This document shows, one piece after another, positions 9,189-17,831 of a DNA stretch of 64,000 nucleotides (the stretch's first letter is position 1; each line of letters begins with the position of its first letter). The stretch is from Shewanella gaetbuli (lineage in GTDB: Bacteria; Pseudomonadota; Gammaproteobacteria; Enterobacterales; Shewanellaceae), in NCBI RefSeq assembly GCF_023284065.1, contig NZ_JAKIKP010000001.1:124001-188000 (forward strand), read 5' to 3'. A program made the position numbers and the translations under genes. A model generated the notes under the pieces. It saw only the letters and a program-made list of their open reading frames with translations, made no database searches and was not told the origin of the DNA.

Positions 9189-11003
9189 TTATTTGCCTGG
9201 CTTGATCACTTTAGGGTTTCTGGGGAAGAACCAATCTGGCTTTTTATCTAATGATGAAAAACGACGGGTATTTTTATAAGGTAACTTCATAAAACCGCTA
9301 ATGCCATGGCCTTGTATTTTACTGGTATGGGCAATAATACGGTCTAAACATCCTCTAAAAGCGGCTTGTTTTCGAGGGTTAAGTAATCTGAGATAACTAT
9401 GAATTTTTAAGTGAGTGGGTAATGCTTCAAAAATAATACAGCCGGTGTGGTGTATTTGGTTAATGATGGCGAGTTCAGCCATAATTTCTTTTGGCAATTC
9501 AAGGTTTTCTTCTGGGTCTTTACCGTCTTCAAAATACGAATGTAGCCGAGATCTATCTTCTAAGGTGGGAACATCTCCCACTTCAAACGGCAATTGTAGA
9601 TCACCGGTGACTTCAAAGGCATGTTCAGGGCTTTGGCGCTCAAGATGCAAGGTGTCTTTAGCATTAAAAAAGCACGCTTTAAATACCCCAATACGCTTAA
9701 TTCCGCGCGCAATGGTGACCATGTTATTGACCGCAAGAGTTAATGCAGTTTTTACCTGAGGGTCATAGGTGGCTAAATTTGAATCAATATAGACCCCTGA
9801 AGGCTGCCAATGAATGGCTAAACCTCCAACAATAGGATATTGCGCTAATTTACCTACAGCGGCAATAAAGCCTTTTTCGGTGTCACCCATACCAGCCATA
9901 AAGTTACGATAATATTTATCAACTTGCACATCATCAATATGGTCAATGGGATCTTGAGTGTTGTGCTCTTTCAAGAATGATTTACGCGAACTATAGCTGA
10001 CCGTTTCAATTGCCTTTACTTTAGGTTGCACCCAAATAGGGATATCGGCTTTGGTGGGTAAGTAAGGGATATCAGGCAATAAAATATGATGCTTTTGACG
10101 CATGGATTTTAAAAAATAATCACCTGCTTTATCTCTTAGGTTTTTATCATCACTTAACATGCCATCAAGGGTTTTAGCCAACTCAATGGGTAACCCAATG
10201 CTGGTGGCTGGAATGACTTTGGTGCCAAAACGACTAGATTGTCCCGATGCCAGAGCGTAAAGGGTACCGGCAACACCTTGTTCGTCAAATCTTGCTGATG
10301 ATAATGCGCCATTTAATTGCTCGTCCCCAATAAAATACACATCACCCATTCGAGCATTGGTTTGGTTTTGATCATTAGACATCAGTGACATGACATTTTC
10401 ATCAACAGGCTGGTTATATTCATCTCGTTGAGCAAATACTGCTGAGCCCCAATCAATAAGTGACAAATGGTCTGACTCAATGTCATAAACAAGATTAGAA
10501 GGCTTAATATCACCGTGTACTAAGGGTTTGCCTTTACGAAGGTAATAAAGAATGTTGGCCAGTTGCCGTGCAATACTCATGACCATTGAGGCGGGAAGGG
10601 CGCCCATACGCAAACATATTTTGTCTAAATCTTCCCCTTTGGCCCGCTCCATGACCATAATCCCTTGTTTGCCTACTCGTTCGAATTTAATGGCTTTAGG
10701 AATATTGGGATGAGTAATAAGGCTAAGCATGTAGGCTTCTTCTTCAAGCCTGTCTTGAATGTTTTGCGGTAGCGTTAATCTAGAAAATTTAAAAACATGA
10801 GATTCAGCAACACTGTTAACCCCTGAAAATACAAATCCATAAGCCCCTTTGCCGATAAATTCGATATCGGTGTAGCCTAAGTTTCCTAATTGCTGCTTAC
10901 ATAATCGCACCCATGCTTTGTGTTTGCGCGCATCGTCAGCTTTAAGTAAATAAATGGATTGTTCTTCATTAATATAGAAGTGTTGTAGTTGTGGAGTTTG
11001 CAA
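9189..11003 (-). CDS. Eukaryotic-type Ser/Thr protein kinase with uncharacterised C-terminal domain
   Basis: The start codon is TTG (11001-11003 on the complement), with GAGGGT a few bases upstream. No in-frame ATG gives a full kinase N-lobe. Of 604 residues, about the first 300 form the kinase: glycine-rich loop GKGAYGFVFSG 51-61, VFKFSR lysine K72, catalytic HGDIKPSN with D165 and N170, and metal-binding D184 in an IDWG variant of DFG. All key residues are present, so activity is likely. There is no transmembrane segment or PASTA repeat, so the protein should be cytoplasmic. The last 270 residues form a separate domain I do not recognise. It faces the metalloprotease gene convergently and has no phosphatase neighbour. 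Target proteins cannot be inferred. Confidence 0.85.
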   Translation of the reverse strand: MQTPQLQHFYINEEQSIYLLKADDARKHKAWVRLCKQQLGNLGYTDIEFIGKGAYGFVFSGVNSVAESHVFKFSRLTLPQNIQDRLEEEAYMLSLITHPNIPKAIKFERVGKQGIMVMERAKGEDLDKICLRMGALPASMVMSIARQLANILYYLRKGKPLVHGDIKPSNLVYDIESDHLSLIDWGSAVFAQRDEYNQPVDENVMSLMSNDQNQTNARMGDVYFIGDEQLNGALSSARFDEQGVAGTLYALASGQSSRFGTKVIPATSIGLPIELAKTLDGMLSDDKNLRDKAGDYFLKSMRQKHHILLPDIPYLPTKADIPIWVQPKVKAIETVSYSSRKSFLKEHNTQDPIDHIDDVQVDKYYRNFMAGMGDTEKGFIAAVGKLAQYPIVGGLAIHWQPSGVYIDSNLATYDPQVKTALTLAVNNMVTIARGIKRIGVFKACFFNAKDTLHLERQSPEHAFEVTGDLQLPFEVGDVPTLEDRSRLHSYFEDGKDPEENLELPKEIMAELAIINQIHHTGCIIFEALPTHLKIHSYLRLLNPRKQAAFRGCLDRIIAHTSKIQGHGISGFMKLPYKNTRRFSSLDKKPDWFFPRNPKVIKPGK

Positions 11004-11175
11004 GCGATACCCTCATAATGTCTGTGTTCATTTAAGCGTTATCTTGCAATGAGTTCAAGGACTTCCTAACTAATTTAATCCAATTAGTAAACCTTGACGT
11101 GAATCAATTTACTGAAGTGACCAAATGGTTAATATTAAGTTAGATTTAGCAATTGGCGTGATAAGGAACACACTC

Positions 11176-11532
11176 ATGGCAAATATCTCTAAAACAGATT
11201 TAATTCAATTATTTGAGTTTCCTAGAAAACGTATTTTACAGTCGATGGAAGTGACCCATTGTCCGCACGCTGTTTTTTACAATCACTCAGATGAGCAATG
11301 TATTACCTGCCATCAGGGGGAAGAATGTTTATGGATGAATCATAACGACGAGCTGGTGTCGATGGAAGACAAGTCGATAGATGATTTAAAGCAGCAATTG
11401 TTGGTGGCAGTGGACTTTGTCGATTCTAGTTTAACGCCACATCATTTATCTCGACGCAACTGTCAATGTGACAACTGTGTTTGGCTACGTAAAGTACAAC
11501 AAACATTGCAAGGTGAATTGCCAAAAGAATAA
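11176..11532 (+). CDS. Cys-rich small cytoplasmic protein, unknown function
   Basis: The ATG at 11176 has AAGGA at 11163-11167, 8 bases away. The longer frame from 11125 has no comparable site. The 118 residues carry cysteines at 29, 42, 45, 51, 96, 98 and 101, in blocks THCPH, CITCHQGEEC and CQCDNC. They could hold one or two zinc ions. CITCH matches the haem-c CXXCH pattern, but there is no signal peptide, so haem attachment is unlikely. The thiopurine methyltransferase gene follows 71 bases downstream on the same strand. I do not recognise the family. Confidence 0.65.
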   Translation: MANISKTDLIQLFEFPRKRILQSMEVTHCPHAVFYNHSDEQCITCHQGEECLWMNHNDELVSMEDKSIDDLKQQLLVAVDFVDSSLTPHHLSRRNCQCDNCVWLRKVQQTLQGELPKE

Positions 11533-11603
11533 CGTCACAGAAATTTGCTTCTGCTACGCCAAGCTTATAAAGTGAGCCGCAACTTTATCAATTGGAGTCG
11601 GTA

Positions 11604-12266
11604 ATGGATCCTAAGTTTTGGCATGACAAATGGCAGATGCAACAAATTGGTTTTCATCAGCCAGAGATTAACCCGTATTTACAACAGTTTTGGTCTGAAT
11701 TAGCGCTTAAACCTGTGGGTGACATTTTTGTTCCTTTGTGCGGAAAATCTTTAGATATGTGTTATTTGGCTGAGCTTGGCCATAAGGTTATTGGATGTGA
11801 ATTAAGCCAAACCGCGGTAGAGCAATTTTTTACAGACAATCAACTCAGTTATCAAGCCAGCCTATTAGGCGAACACCAAGTATTTTCAGCTAATCAAATT
11901 CAGCTTATTCAAGGCGATATTTTTTCTCTACCGGTTGATGTTTGCAACAGCATTGTTGGGTTTTATGACCGAGCAGCCTTGATTGCGTTTCCAGATGATA
12001 TGAGAAAAAACTATGCCCAAAAGCTTGCTGAGTTAATTCCAGTCGGTGTATCGGGGTTATTAGTGACATTAGATTATGATCAAGATGCACTAAATGGCCC
12101 GCCTTTTGCGGTTAGTCCTGACTGGGTTGAGGCTTACATCGCCCCTCATTTTGAAGTGAGTCAATTATTTTGTGAAGATGTATTGGCTGACAATCCGCGC
12201 TTTGTGAATAAACAAGTACCTTGGCTAAATGAAGCGGTATATAAGCTTACGCGTAAAGCGATTTAA
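11604..12266 (+). CDS. tpm: Thiopurine S-methyltransferase
   Basis: The ATG at 11604 follows GGAG at 11594-11597. The open frame extends 12 bases further to a TTG with no ribosome site. The 220-residue SAM-dependent methyltransferase begins MDPKFWHDKWQ, a hallmark of bacterial TPMT, followed by QIGFHQ. It has the nucleotide-binding VPLCGKSLDMCYLAELGHKVIGCE region and the YDRAALIAFP motif. Length is typical of the bacterial enzymes. These act on thiopurines in vitro and in some species methylate tellurite or selenium compounds. A strong hairpin follows at 12294-12322. Family call is firm; the natural substrate is not known. Confidence 0.93.
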   Translation: MDPKFWHDKWQMQQIGFHQPEINPYLQQFWSELALKPVGDIFVPLCGKSLDMCYLAELGHKVIGCELSQTAVEQFFTDNQLSYQASLLGEHQVFSANQIQLIQGDIFSLPVDVCNSIVGFYDRAALIAFPDDMRKNYAQKLAELIPVGVSGLLVTLDYDQDALNGPPFAVSPDWVEAYIAPHFEVSQLFCEDVLADNPRFVNKQVPWLNEAVYKLTRKAI

Positions 12267-12293
12267 CCTGAAATTGGGTTAATTGAAGCCACA

Positions 12294-12324
12294 AAAAAGG
12301 CGAACATAATGTTCGCCTTTTTAA
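12294..12324. terminator. Bidirectional terminator between tpm and porin gene
   Basis: A 12-bp stem aaaaaggcgaac (12294-12305)/gttcgccttttt (12311-12322) with loop ataat is flanked by A- and T-runs. It lies between the convergent stops at 12266 and 12336. Confidence 0.9.
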
Positions 12325-12335
12325 ATGGTTAGCGA

Positions 12336-13364
12336 TTAGAAGTCGTAACGCATACCGACTGAGAATACATTATCATCATCTAAATCCATTTTTGCGTCAG
12401 CCACTTTGTAATCACCCTCGTACATTGCATAGTGAGCGAAAACTAGCGTAGATTTAGTGATGCGGTAATCAGCACCTACAGTAATGTTTTGTACATTAAT
12501 GTCTGTACCACCAGTGCCAGAAGCCGCTTTATAGTACTTACCAAAACCTGCGTCATCCATACCATATTCGGCTTTTAAGTTAACGCCGTTTAGGTTGTAA
12601 GATAAATTAACGATATAAGAGTTACCATCAACTGAATCATCTGCAACGCTTTCAGAGTTTTGGTATAAACCACCAACCTTAAAATTGCCTATTTTGCCTT
12701 GCGCAACTAGACGATATGCATCAATGCCACCAATGGCTTTATTGTAGGCACCGGCAACATAGAAGTTGTGGTTTTTGAATTTCTTATCACCTAATGTTGC
12801 ACTCACTGCATATTGAGCTTCATCAGAATCTTGATTGTCTTCCATTAAGTAAGTGGCATTAATGGTTAAGATGTCAGCAATCATTGGCGAGTAATACCAA
12901 ACACCGTCAGCACTACGTGTTTGACCACCTACAATACGGTCGATATCGGCGTTGGTGTTACCAAATAAATCAATTCCGCCTTCAGCTTGCTTGAATACGG
13001 TATCATTACGACCGACTAATAAAGAACCTGCACTACCTTTAATGCCTAAAAAGGTGTTACGTGCCTTGAATACATCACCAGAACCTGATGTGTTTTCTAC
13101 TTGAAATTCCATTTGGTAAATAACATCAACACCATCAGAAATTTTTTCACTGCCTTTAACACCCACATTTGAAAAGTTATTCTCAAAATAGGTGCCATTT
13201 TCCCCTTTAGTGACACCGTTAGTTCCGCCTTGTAACGTATAACCATCAGAGTTTGTGATAGATAAATCTAAACGACCATAAAAATTAGGACCGTCAGCAA
13301 GCGTCCCAAATGACGTAATTGCTAATACTGACGCTACAGACGCAGATAGTAAGGTTTTTTTCAT
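12336..13364 (-). CDS. Outer-membrane porin (OmpC/OmpU-like)
   Basis: The 342-residue protein has the signal peptide MKKTLLSASVASVLAITSFGTLA and a mature start DGPNFYGRLDLS typical of Gram-negative general porins. It contains alternating amphipathic beta strands, the porin segments LLVGRNDTVFK and GVWYYSPMIADILTINATYL, and the C-terminal aromatic GMRYDF recognised by the BAM machinery. A trimeric 16-stranded barrel is expected. The neighbouring gene at 13647 encodes a clear paralogue in the same orientation. A separate terminator (13602-13625) and a 280-base gap indicate its own promoter. Base pairs 13365-13560 hold that promoter, but no site could be assigned confidently. Confidence 0.92.
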   Translation of the reverse strand: MKKTLLSASVASVLAITSFGTLADGPNFYGRLDLSITNSDGYTLQGGTNGVTKGENGTYFENNFSNVGVKGSEKISDGVDVIYQMEFQVENTSGSGDVFKARNTFLGIKGSAGSLLVGRNDTVFKQAEGGIDLFGNTNADIDRIVGGQTRSADGVWYYSPMIADILTINATYLMEDNQDSDEAQYAVSATLGDKKFKNHNFYVAGAYNKAIGGIDAYRLVAQGKIGNFKVGGLYQNSESVADDSVDGNSYIVNLSYNLNGVNLKAEYGMDDAGFGKYYKAASGTGGTDINVQNITVGADYRITKSTLVFAHYAMYEGDYKVADAKMDLDDDNVFSVGMRYDF

Positions 13365-13593
13365 CTTTCATTCTCCCAGAACATCATGTTCTTTGATTCC
13401 ATTTTAAGAATGGTTTTAATAGTGACTTTGTCGCAAACCGACCGTGTAACAACCTAGTTATGGATTTTACATTTGTGTTGTTGATAGTTTGTGTGAAAGT
13501 TCAAACTTTTCCACTTTACATACCGGTGTTGTTGCAAAACTGTGATCTGGTCGATACTTTACTGTGAAACTTTAGGAGGGAGGCTTTAACATG

Positions 13594-13625
13594 AGAATAA
13601 AAAAACGGCCAACAATGGCCGTTTT
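13594..13625 (-). terminator. Terminator of upstream porin gene
   Basis: A 9-bp perfect stem (aaaacggcc at 13602-13610, ggccgtttt at 13617-13625) is followed on the minus strand by a run of T, 21 bases beyond the porin stop at 13647. Confidence 0.88.
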
Positions 13626-13646
13626 ATAAAGGGATAGTGAAAAAGT

Positions 13647-14702
13647 TTAGAAGTCTAAACGTACGCCAACAGTCACAATGTCGTCACTTAAATCAGCTTT
13701 AATGGTATCGACTAACATGTCACCATCGTACTTGGTGTAGTGACCATAGACTAAAGTATTTTTGCTTAGACGGTAATCTGCACCCACGCTGAATTGCTGT
13801 AGATCAACATCACTTACGGTTTGCATAGTGGCTGAATCATCTTGGCCAACATAACGGCTTACGTACTTACCTAAGCCTGAGTTGTCACTACCGAAAGAAG
13901 CTTTTAGTTTTAGATTATCCATTACATAAGCGGCATTGATGATGTAGCTGTCACCTTTTAAGTGTGCTAAATCAGCATCTTTGCTTTCGCTGTGTTGGTA
14001 TAAACCACCAATGATCACATTGCCAATTTTACCTTGAATTACACCACGGTAAGCTTCAATGTTGCTAATACCGTCTTGGTAAGCCGCAGCAGCATAGAAG
14101 TTATGTGATTTAAAGGCTTTATCACCAAAGGTTGCGCTAACGGCATACATTGAGTCTGCTGAAATCTTATTGCCTTTTGAATCAACATGGTTATCGTCGA
14201 TTAGATAGGTACCATTTAAGGTCATAACATCGGCAATTTTTGGTGAGTAATAAGTAAAACCATCCGCTTCACGATTTTGACCAGCGACTAAAATATCGAT
14301 GTCAGAGTTGGTGTTACCAAATAAATCGAAACCACCTTCAGCTGATTTAAATACGGTGTCATTACGACCCACTAAAGCCGTACCTGCAGCCGTTTTAATA
14401 CCAATAAAGCTGTTACGGGCAGCAAAAGTGCTACCAGAGTTATCAAAGTTTGAAACACCAAACTCCATTTGGTAAAGCACTTCTACAGCGTCACTGATTT
14501 TTTCAGAGCCTTTAACACCTAACCATGAAAAGTTGTTTTCAATAACAAGCCCATCTTTTTGGTTTTGTGTAGCAATACCTTCGTTTGAGTTTGTTAAAGC
14601 TAGATCAGCACGTCCATAGAACTGTGGACCAGTTGCGAGTGCACTAAAAGAAGTTAGCGCGGCACAAGAAAGGAGAGCACTCGTAATTAGGTTTTTTTTC
14701 AT
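13647..14702 (-). CDS. Outer-membrane porin (paralogue of the adjacent porin)
   Basis: The start is the ATG at 14702, with AAGGAAGAT about 8-9 bases upstream. It yields the signal peptide MKKNLITSALLSCAALTSFSALA. The longer frame to 14810 adds 36 residues with no signal character. The mature protein starts TGPQFYGRADLALTNSN and ends GVRLDF. It shares with its neighbour the blocks VGRNDTVFK(S/Q)AEGG, DLFGNTN(S/A)DID and the SHNFY segment, so the two arose by tandem duplication. At 351 residues it is slightly longer, with small loop insertions (for example near KGNKISAD). Upstream lies a CRP/FNR-like dyad (14828-14843), suggesting redox or carbon control, unlike the neighbour's promoter. Confidence 0.92.
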   Translation of the reverse strand: MKKNLITSALLSCAALTSFSALATGPQFYGRADLALTNSNEGIATQNQKDGLVIENNFSWLGVKGSEKISDAVEVLYQMEFGVSNFDNSGSTFAARNSFIGIKTAAGTALVGRNDTVFKSAEGGFDLFGNTNSDIDILVAGQNREADGFTYYSPKIADVMTLNGTYLIDDNHVDSKGNKISADSMYAVSATFGDKAFKSHNFYAAAAYQDGISNIEAYRGVIQGKIGNVIIGGLYQHSESKDADLAHLKGDSYIINAAYVMDNLKLKASFGSDNSGLGKYVSRYVGQDDSATMQTVSDVDLQQFSVGADYRLSKNTLVYGHYTKYDGDMLVDTIKADLSDDIVTVGVRLDF

Positions 14703-15141
14703 TTTTTCATCTTCCTTTATTAAGGTAGTGATTATTAAGTCGAAGTGACTATATTTATGGGGCCAGTGTTGGGGACACTGACTTTTTAATTCACGGGGGC
14801 AGTCTGACAAAGTTACTTTTAGGAAAGTGTGATTTGGATCAAAAGTATATTTTTTTCCTTTGTAAACATTAACTTGAATGCATTTTGATTATCATCTTTA
14901 TAACGTTTTGTCTTTCTTGGTAGGCCTTGAGCGTATCAATTCACCACAGTGATAAACTTAATTAACCTTTAACTCATCATTGTATCAGTCTGGTTAGCCG
15001 GCACGGTGGATTGGTATGTAATCTACTCGTGTGAATTGTGACAAATAGACATTATGGTTTATTGGCAATAGCCATTTAGCTTTTTTGCTTACTCAGTTAA
15101 AATAAGCCTCTTTAATTTCAGTGCCATTATTAGGAACAAGC
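14703..15141. other. Divergent intergenic region between porin gene and tcdA
   Basis: This 439-base gap between divergent genes contains the CRP/FNR-like dyad at 14828-14843 nearer the porin. The rest is A+T-rich promoter DNA. No convincing small gene, hairpin terminator or structured RNA was seen. Confidence 0.5.
14828..14843 (-). promoter_or_regulatory. CRP/FNR-like binding site upstream of porin gene
   Basis: The plus strand reads tgtgatttggatcaaa. It fits the CRP consensus TGTGA-N6-TCACA with mismatch in the right half, and the FNR consensus TTGAT-N4-ATCAA with one mismatch (GTGAT-N4-ATCAA at 14829-14842). It lies about 126 bases upstream of the porin start. No -10 at a class II distance was found, so the target promoter is undefined. 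Confidence 0.4.
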
Positions 15142-15957
15142 ATGTTGTCAGAAGCTTATATTAATCGTTTTGCGGGTATTGGCCGTTTATATGGACAACC
15201 TGCGCTGCAAGCTTTTGCTAACGCTCATGTCGTGGTAGTGGGCATTGGTGGAGTAGGTACTTGGGTAGCGGAAGCGCTTGCAAGAAGCGGTATTGGTAAA
15301 ATAACGTTAATTGATTTAGATGATATTTGCGTGACCAACACCAATCGTCAAATTCATGCTTTAGCTCAAACCATTGGGCAATCAAAGGTTGAAGTGATGG
15401 CGCAACGAATCAAAGACATAAACCCTGACTGTGAAGTAGTTGAGGTTGAAGACTTTATCACCCTTGATAATTTGAATGATTATTTTCCAAGAACTCATGC
15501 CAATGTTGCGGTTGAACGAATTGATTATGTGATTGATTGTATTGATGCCGTTAAACAAAAAGCCGCGTTAATTGCCCATTGTAAGCGTAATAAAGTCCCG
15601 TTGATTACCATTGGTGGTGCAGGGGGGCAAACCGACCCCAGCCAAATTCAATTAACTGATTTAGCCAAGACTGTTCAAGACCCATTGTTGGCTAAAGTGC
15701 GTAATATTTTACGTAAAGAATATGGTTTCAGTAAAAACCTACAGCGTAGATTTGCCATTGATGCGGTATTTTCAACACAGCACTTAGTTTATCCCCAGGC
15801 TGATGGAAGTGTGTGTGCCACCAAGGCTACCGCAGAGGGGAGCATGAGAATGGATTGTGCTTCAGGTTTTGGTGCCGTCACTATAGTAACCGGCACCTTT
15901 GGATTTATGGCTGTAGGAAGGGTATTGTCAAAACTTGCCGACAAAGTAAAAAAGTAA
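15142..15957 (+). CDS. tcdA: tRNA threonylcarbamoyladenosine dehydratase
   Basis: The start is the ATG at 15142, with AGGA at 15132-15135. The open frame begins with a GTG at 15121 that has no site. The 271-residue E1-like (ThiF/MoeB fold) enzyme has ATP-binding VVGIGGVGTWVAEALARSG, then LIDLDDICVTNTNRQIHA and DCIDAVKQKAALI. This is the TcdA/CsdL signature. The enzyme cyclises t6A37 to ct6A in ANN-decoding tRNAs, with sulfur-relay partners CsdA/CsdE in other bacteria. Those partners are not in the window. It is convergent with the histidine kinase gene (stop at 16007), only 49 bases away, with just a weak dyad between. Confidence 0.92.
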   Translation: MLSEAYINRFAGIGRLYGQPALQAFANAHVVVVGIGGVGTWVAEALARSGIGKITLIDLDDICVTNTNRQIHALAQTIGQSKVEVMAQRIKDINPDCEVVEVEDFITLDNLNDYFPRTHANVAVERIDYVIDCIDAVKQKAALIAHCKRNKVPLITIGGAGGQTDPSQIQLTDLAKTVQDPLLAKVRNILRKEYGFSKNLQRRFAIDAVFSTQHLVYPQADGSVCATKATAEGSMRMDCASGFGAVTIVTGTFGFMAVGRVLSKLADKVKK

Positions 15958-16006
15958 CTGCCTAAAGTTAAAGGGTTTAAGTTAAAAGCTTGTAAGCTAG
16001 AAATTT

Positions 16007-17620
16007 TTAGCTTAATGATTCAGTCACTTCTTGCTCTGGTTGATTAGGAAAGCTCACAATAAACATGGGGCCTCCTAATGGTGATATTGGCTCAAAATCT
16101 ATTTTGCCATGTATTAAGGTCGCGGCATTAAATGCTGCTGCTAAACCTAAGCCGATGCCACCTTTATTTCTTGTGGTGGTGTAAAACGGTTCGAACATAT
16201 GTTCCGCTACATCATCAGGAATACTCAAGCCATTATTTTGAATTTCAATGGTAACGTCATCTTTCTCAAGGGTGACCTTGATGTAAATTTTACTATGTTC
16301 TACGCCTTTAAATGCATGAGTATAGGCATTGGAGATGATATTAGTGATGATTTGGTTAAGGAGATTGATGTTGCTATTGATATTAATATCCTCTGACACA
16401 TCCATTGTTATATCAACATGTTGTGGTGAAAACATTATTTGAGCTGAGTCGACAATATCTTCAAGTTTGGCTTTTAAATTGAACTCAGTATTTTTTTCAT
16501 GACGTTGTTCAGCAGCAACCGTTTTGAATTTTTGAATTAAGGTGCTGGCTCGAGTGATATTATTGACAATGAGCTGACAGCTTTGTTGGTACTCTTCTAA
16601 AATTCGATTGATTTCTTCTAAGGTTGCATCTTCACTATGAATCAATTCAATAAGGTCTTCAACATGAGATAATTGAGAGCTTGCAGCCGTCAAACAAATG
16701 CCGATAGGGGTATTAATTTCATGTGCCAAACCAGAAACTAAGCCACCTAACGCTGCCATTTTTTCTTTTTCAACTAATACTTCTTGCGCACGCTTCAAGA
16801 TTAATAACGATTGCTCTAACTCTTGAGTTTGTTCTTTTACTTGTCTAGCTAATTCGTCTTTGTAGCTGCGTTCAAGTTCTAGTAAACGCTCACGATCTTC
16901 TAAGGCATCTTGTAAGGCTTTTTTAGATTCTTGTACTTCTGCAAATGAGGCTCTAACCTGCTCTTGCATGGTATTTATTGCCCTAGCCACTAAGCTAAAC
17001 TCGTCTTGTTTGTCAGTGCGATTAAACGCAAGTGGCTTAAAGGGGCTATTTAAACTAATTTTGTCACAATATTGACCCAGCTTGAGTAGGTGTTGAGTGA
17101 TGTTTAGCCATACTAAAAATAGAATAAATCCTGCAACAAGGAAGGTTTTAATCGCATTAGATAATAAAATAATGATGGCTTTGTCGTAGAGTCGGTCATA
17201 AATAATATTTAGGTCAGCTTGAACCAAGAGTGTGCCAACTTTGACATTACTTGAGTTGCTATAAATTAGGTCGAATTGTTTTTCTATGGTAGAGGTTTGT
17301 TGAAATTCACCCGCCGACCATTCTTGGCCGCTGTCATCTTTAATGAGTATGTAGTTAATGTCAGGTAATTGACTCAATCCATCAAGTTGAGTGTTTATCA
17401 AGCGTTCATCAATAACCCAAATACTTGACGCTAACACTTCCAAGTTGACCTTTTCGATACTTGAAAAAGCTCTATCGATTCGATCCACATCACTGTTGTA
17501 GTCATTAAATAACTGATAAACCGTAGTCACTAAGGTGATTAAGGAGCTAAAAAGGACGATCGACAACATAAGTTGTCGACCGATAGGACTCGTAAAAAGT
17601 TGTCTTGAAAATGTGAACAT
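16007..17620 (-). CDS. Membrane sensor histidine kinase (orphan)
   Basis: The 537-residue protein has TM1 at about 16-36, a periplasmic domain of about 110 residues, TM2 at about 147-172, a HAMP-like linker and a long coiled coil (about 225-290). HisKA follows with H300 in SGLAHEINTPIG, then an HATPase with an asparagine box (NIISNAYTHAF) and the glycine box GGIGLGLAAAFN. The HEINTPIG form is typical of the HisKA subgroup seen in DctB/ZraS-like and Shewanella signalling kinases. It has no receiver domain, and no response regulator lies next to it, so the partner must be elsewhere. The start ATG at 17620 gives MFTFSRQLFTSPIG. Signal is unknown. Confidence 0.88.
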   Translation of the reverse strand: MFTFSRQLFTSPIGRQLMLSIVLFSSLITLVTTVYQLFNDYNSDVDRIDRAFSSIEKVNLEVLASSIWVIDERLINTQLDGLSQLPDINYILIKDDSGQEWSAGEFQQTSTIEKQFDLIYSNSSNVKVGTLLVQADLNIIYDRLYDKAIIILLSNAIKTFLVAGFILFLVWLNITQHLLKLGQYCDKISLNSPFKPLAFNRTDKQDEFSLVARAINTMQEQVRASFAEVQESKKALQDALEDRERLLELERSYKDELARQVKEQTQELEQSLLILKRAQEVLVEKEKMAALGGLVSGLAHEINTPIGICLTAASSQLSHVEDLIELIHSEDATLEEINRILEEYQQSCQLIVNNITRASTLIQKFKTVAAEQRHEKNTEFNLKAKLEDIVDSAQIMFSPQHVDITMDVSEDININSNINLLNQIITNIISNAYTHAFKGVEHSKIYIKVTLEKDDVTIEIQNNGLSIPDDVAEHMFEPFYTTTRNKGGIGLGLAAAFNAATLIHGKIDFEPISPLGGPMFIVSFPNQPEQEVTESLS

Positions 17621-17831
17621 AGTATTTGTGTAATTTTTCTAATAGCTTATAGATTTAAGTTAGTGCAAAAACAACATTTAAGCCACTATTTATTCACAAA
17701 TGGGTTGTTGTTTTTTTCAACATCTGCAACTAACTCATTGCTGAATATTTACACTAATTTTTGACGTGGATTTATGGCATTGTTTTTGCTTTCTCAGTTT
17801 AGCGGTTCAATTTTCTGACGCCAGGTGAAAT

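Noticed and set aside
11290..11330. CXXCH haem-c motif (CITCH) in the Cys-rich protein
   Set aside because: The protein has no signal peptide or membrane anchor, so it would not meet the periplasmic cytochrome c maturation system.
13536..13556. CRP-like sequence tgtgatctggtcgata upstream of the first porin
   Set aside because: The right half does not match either CRP or FNR consensus and the spacing is off by one.
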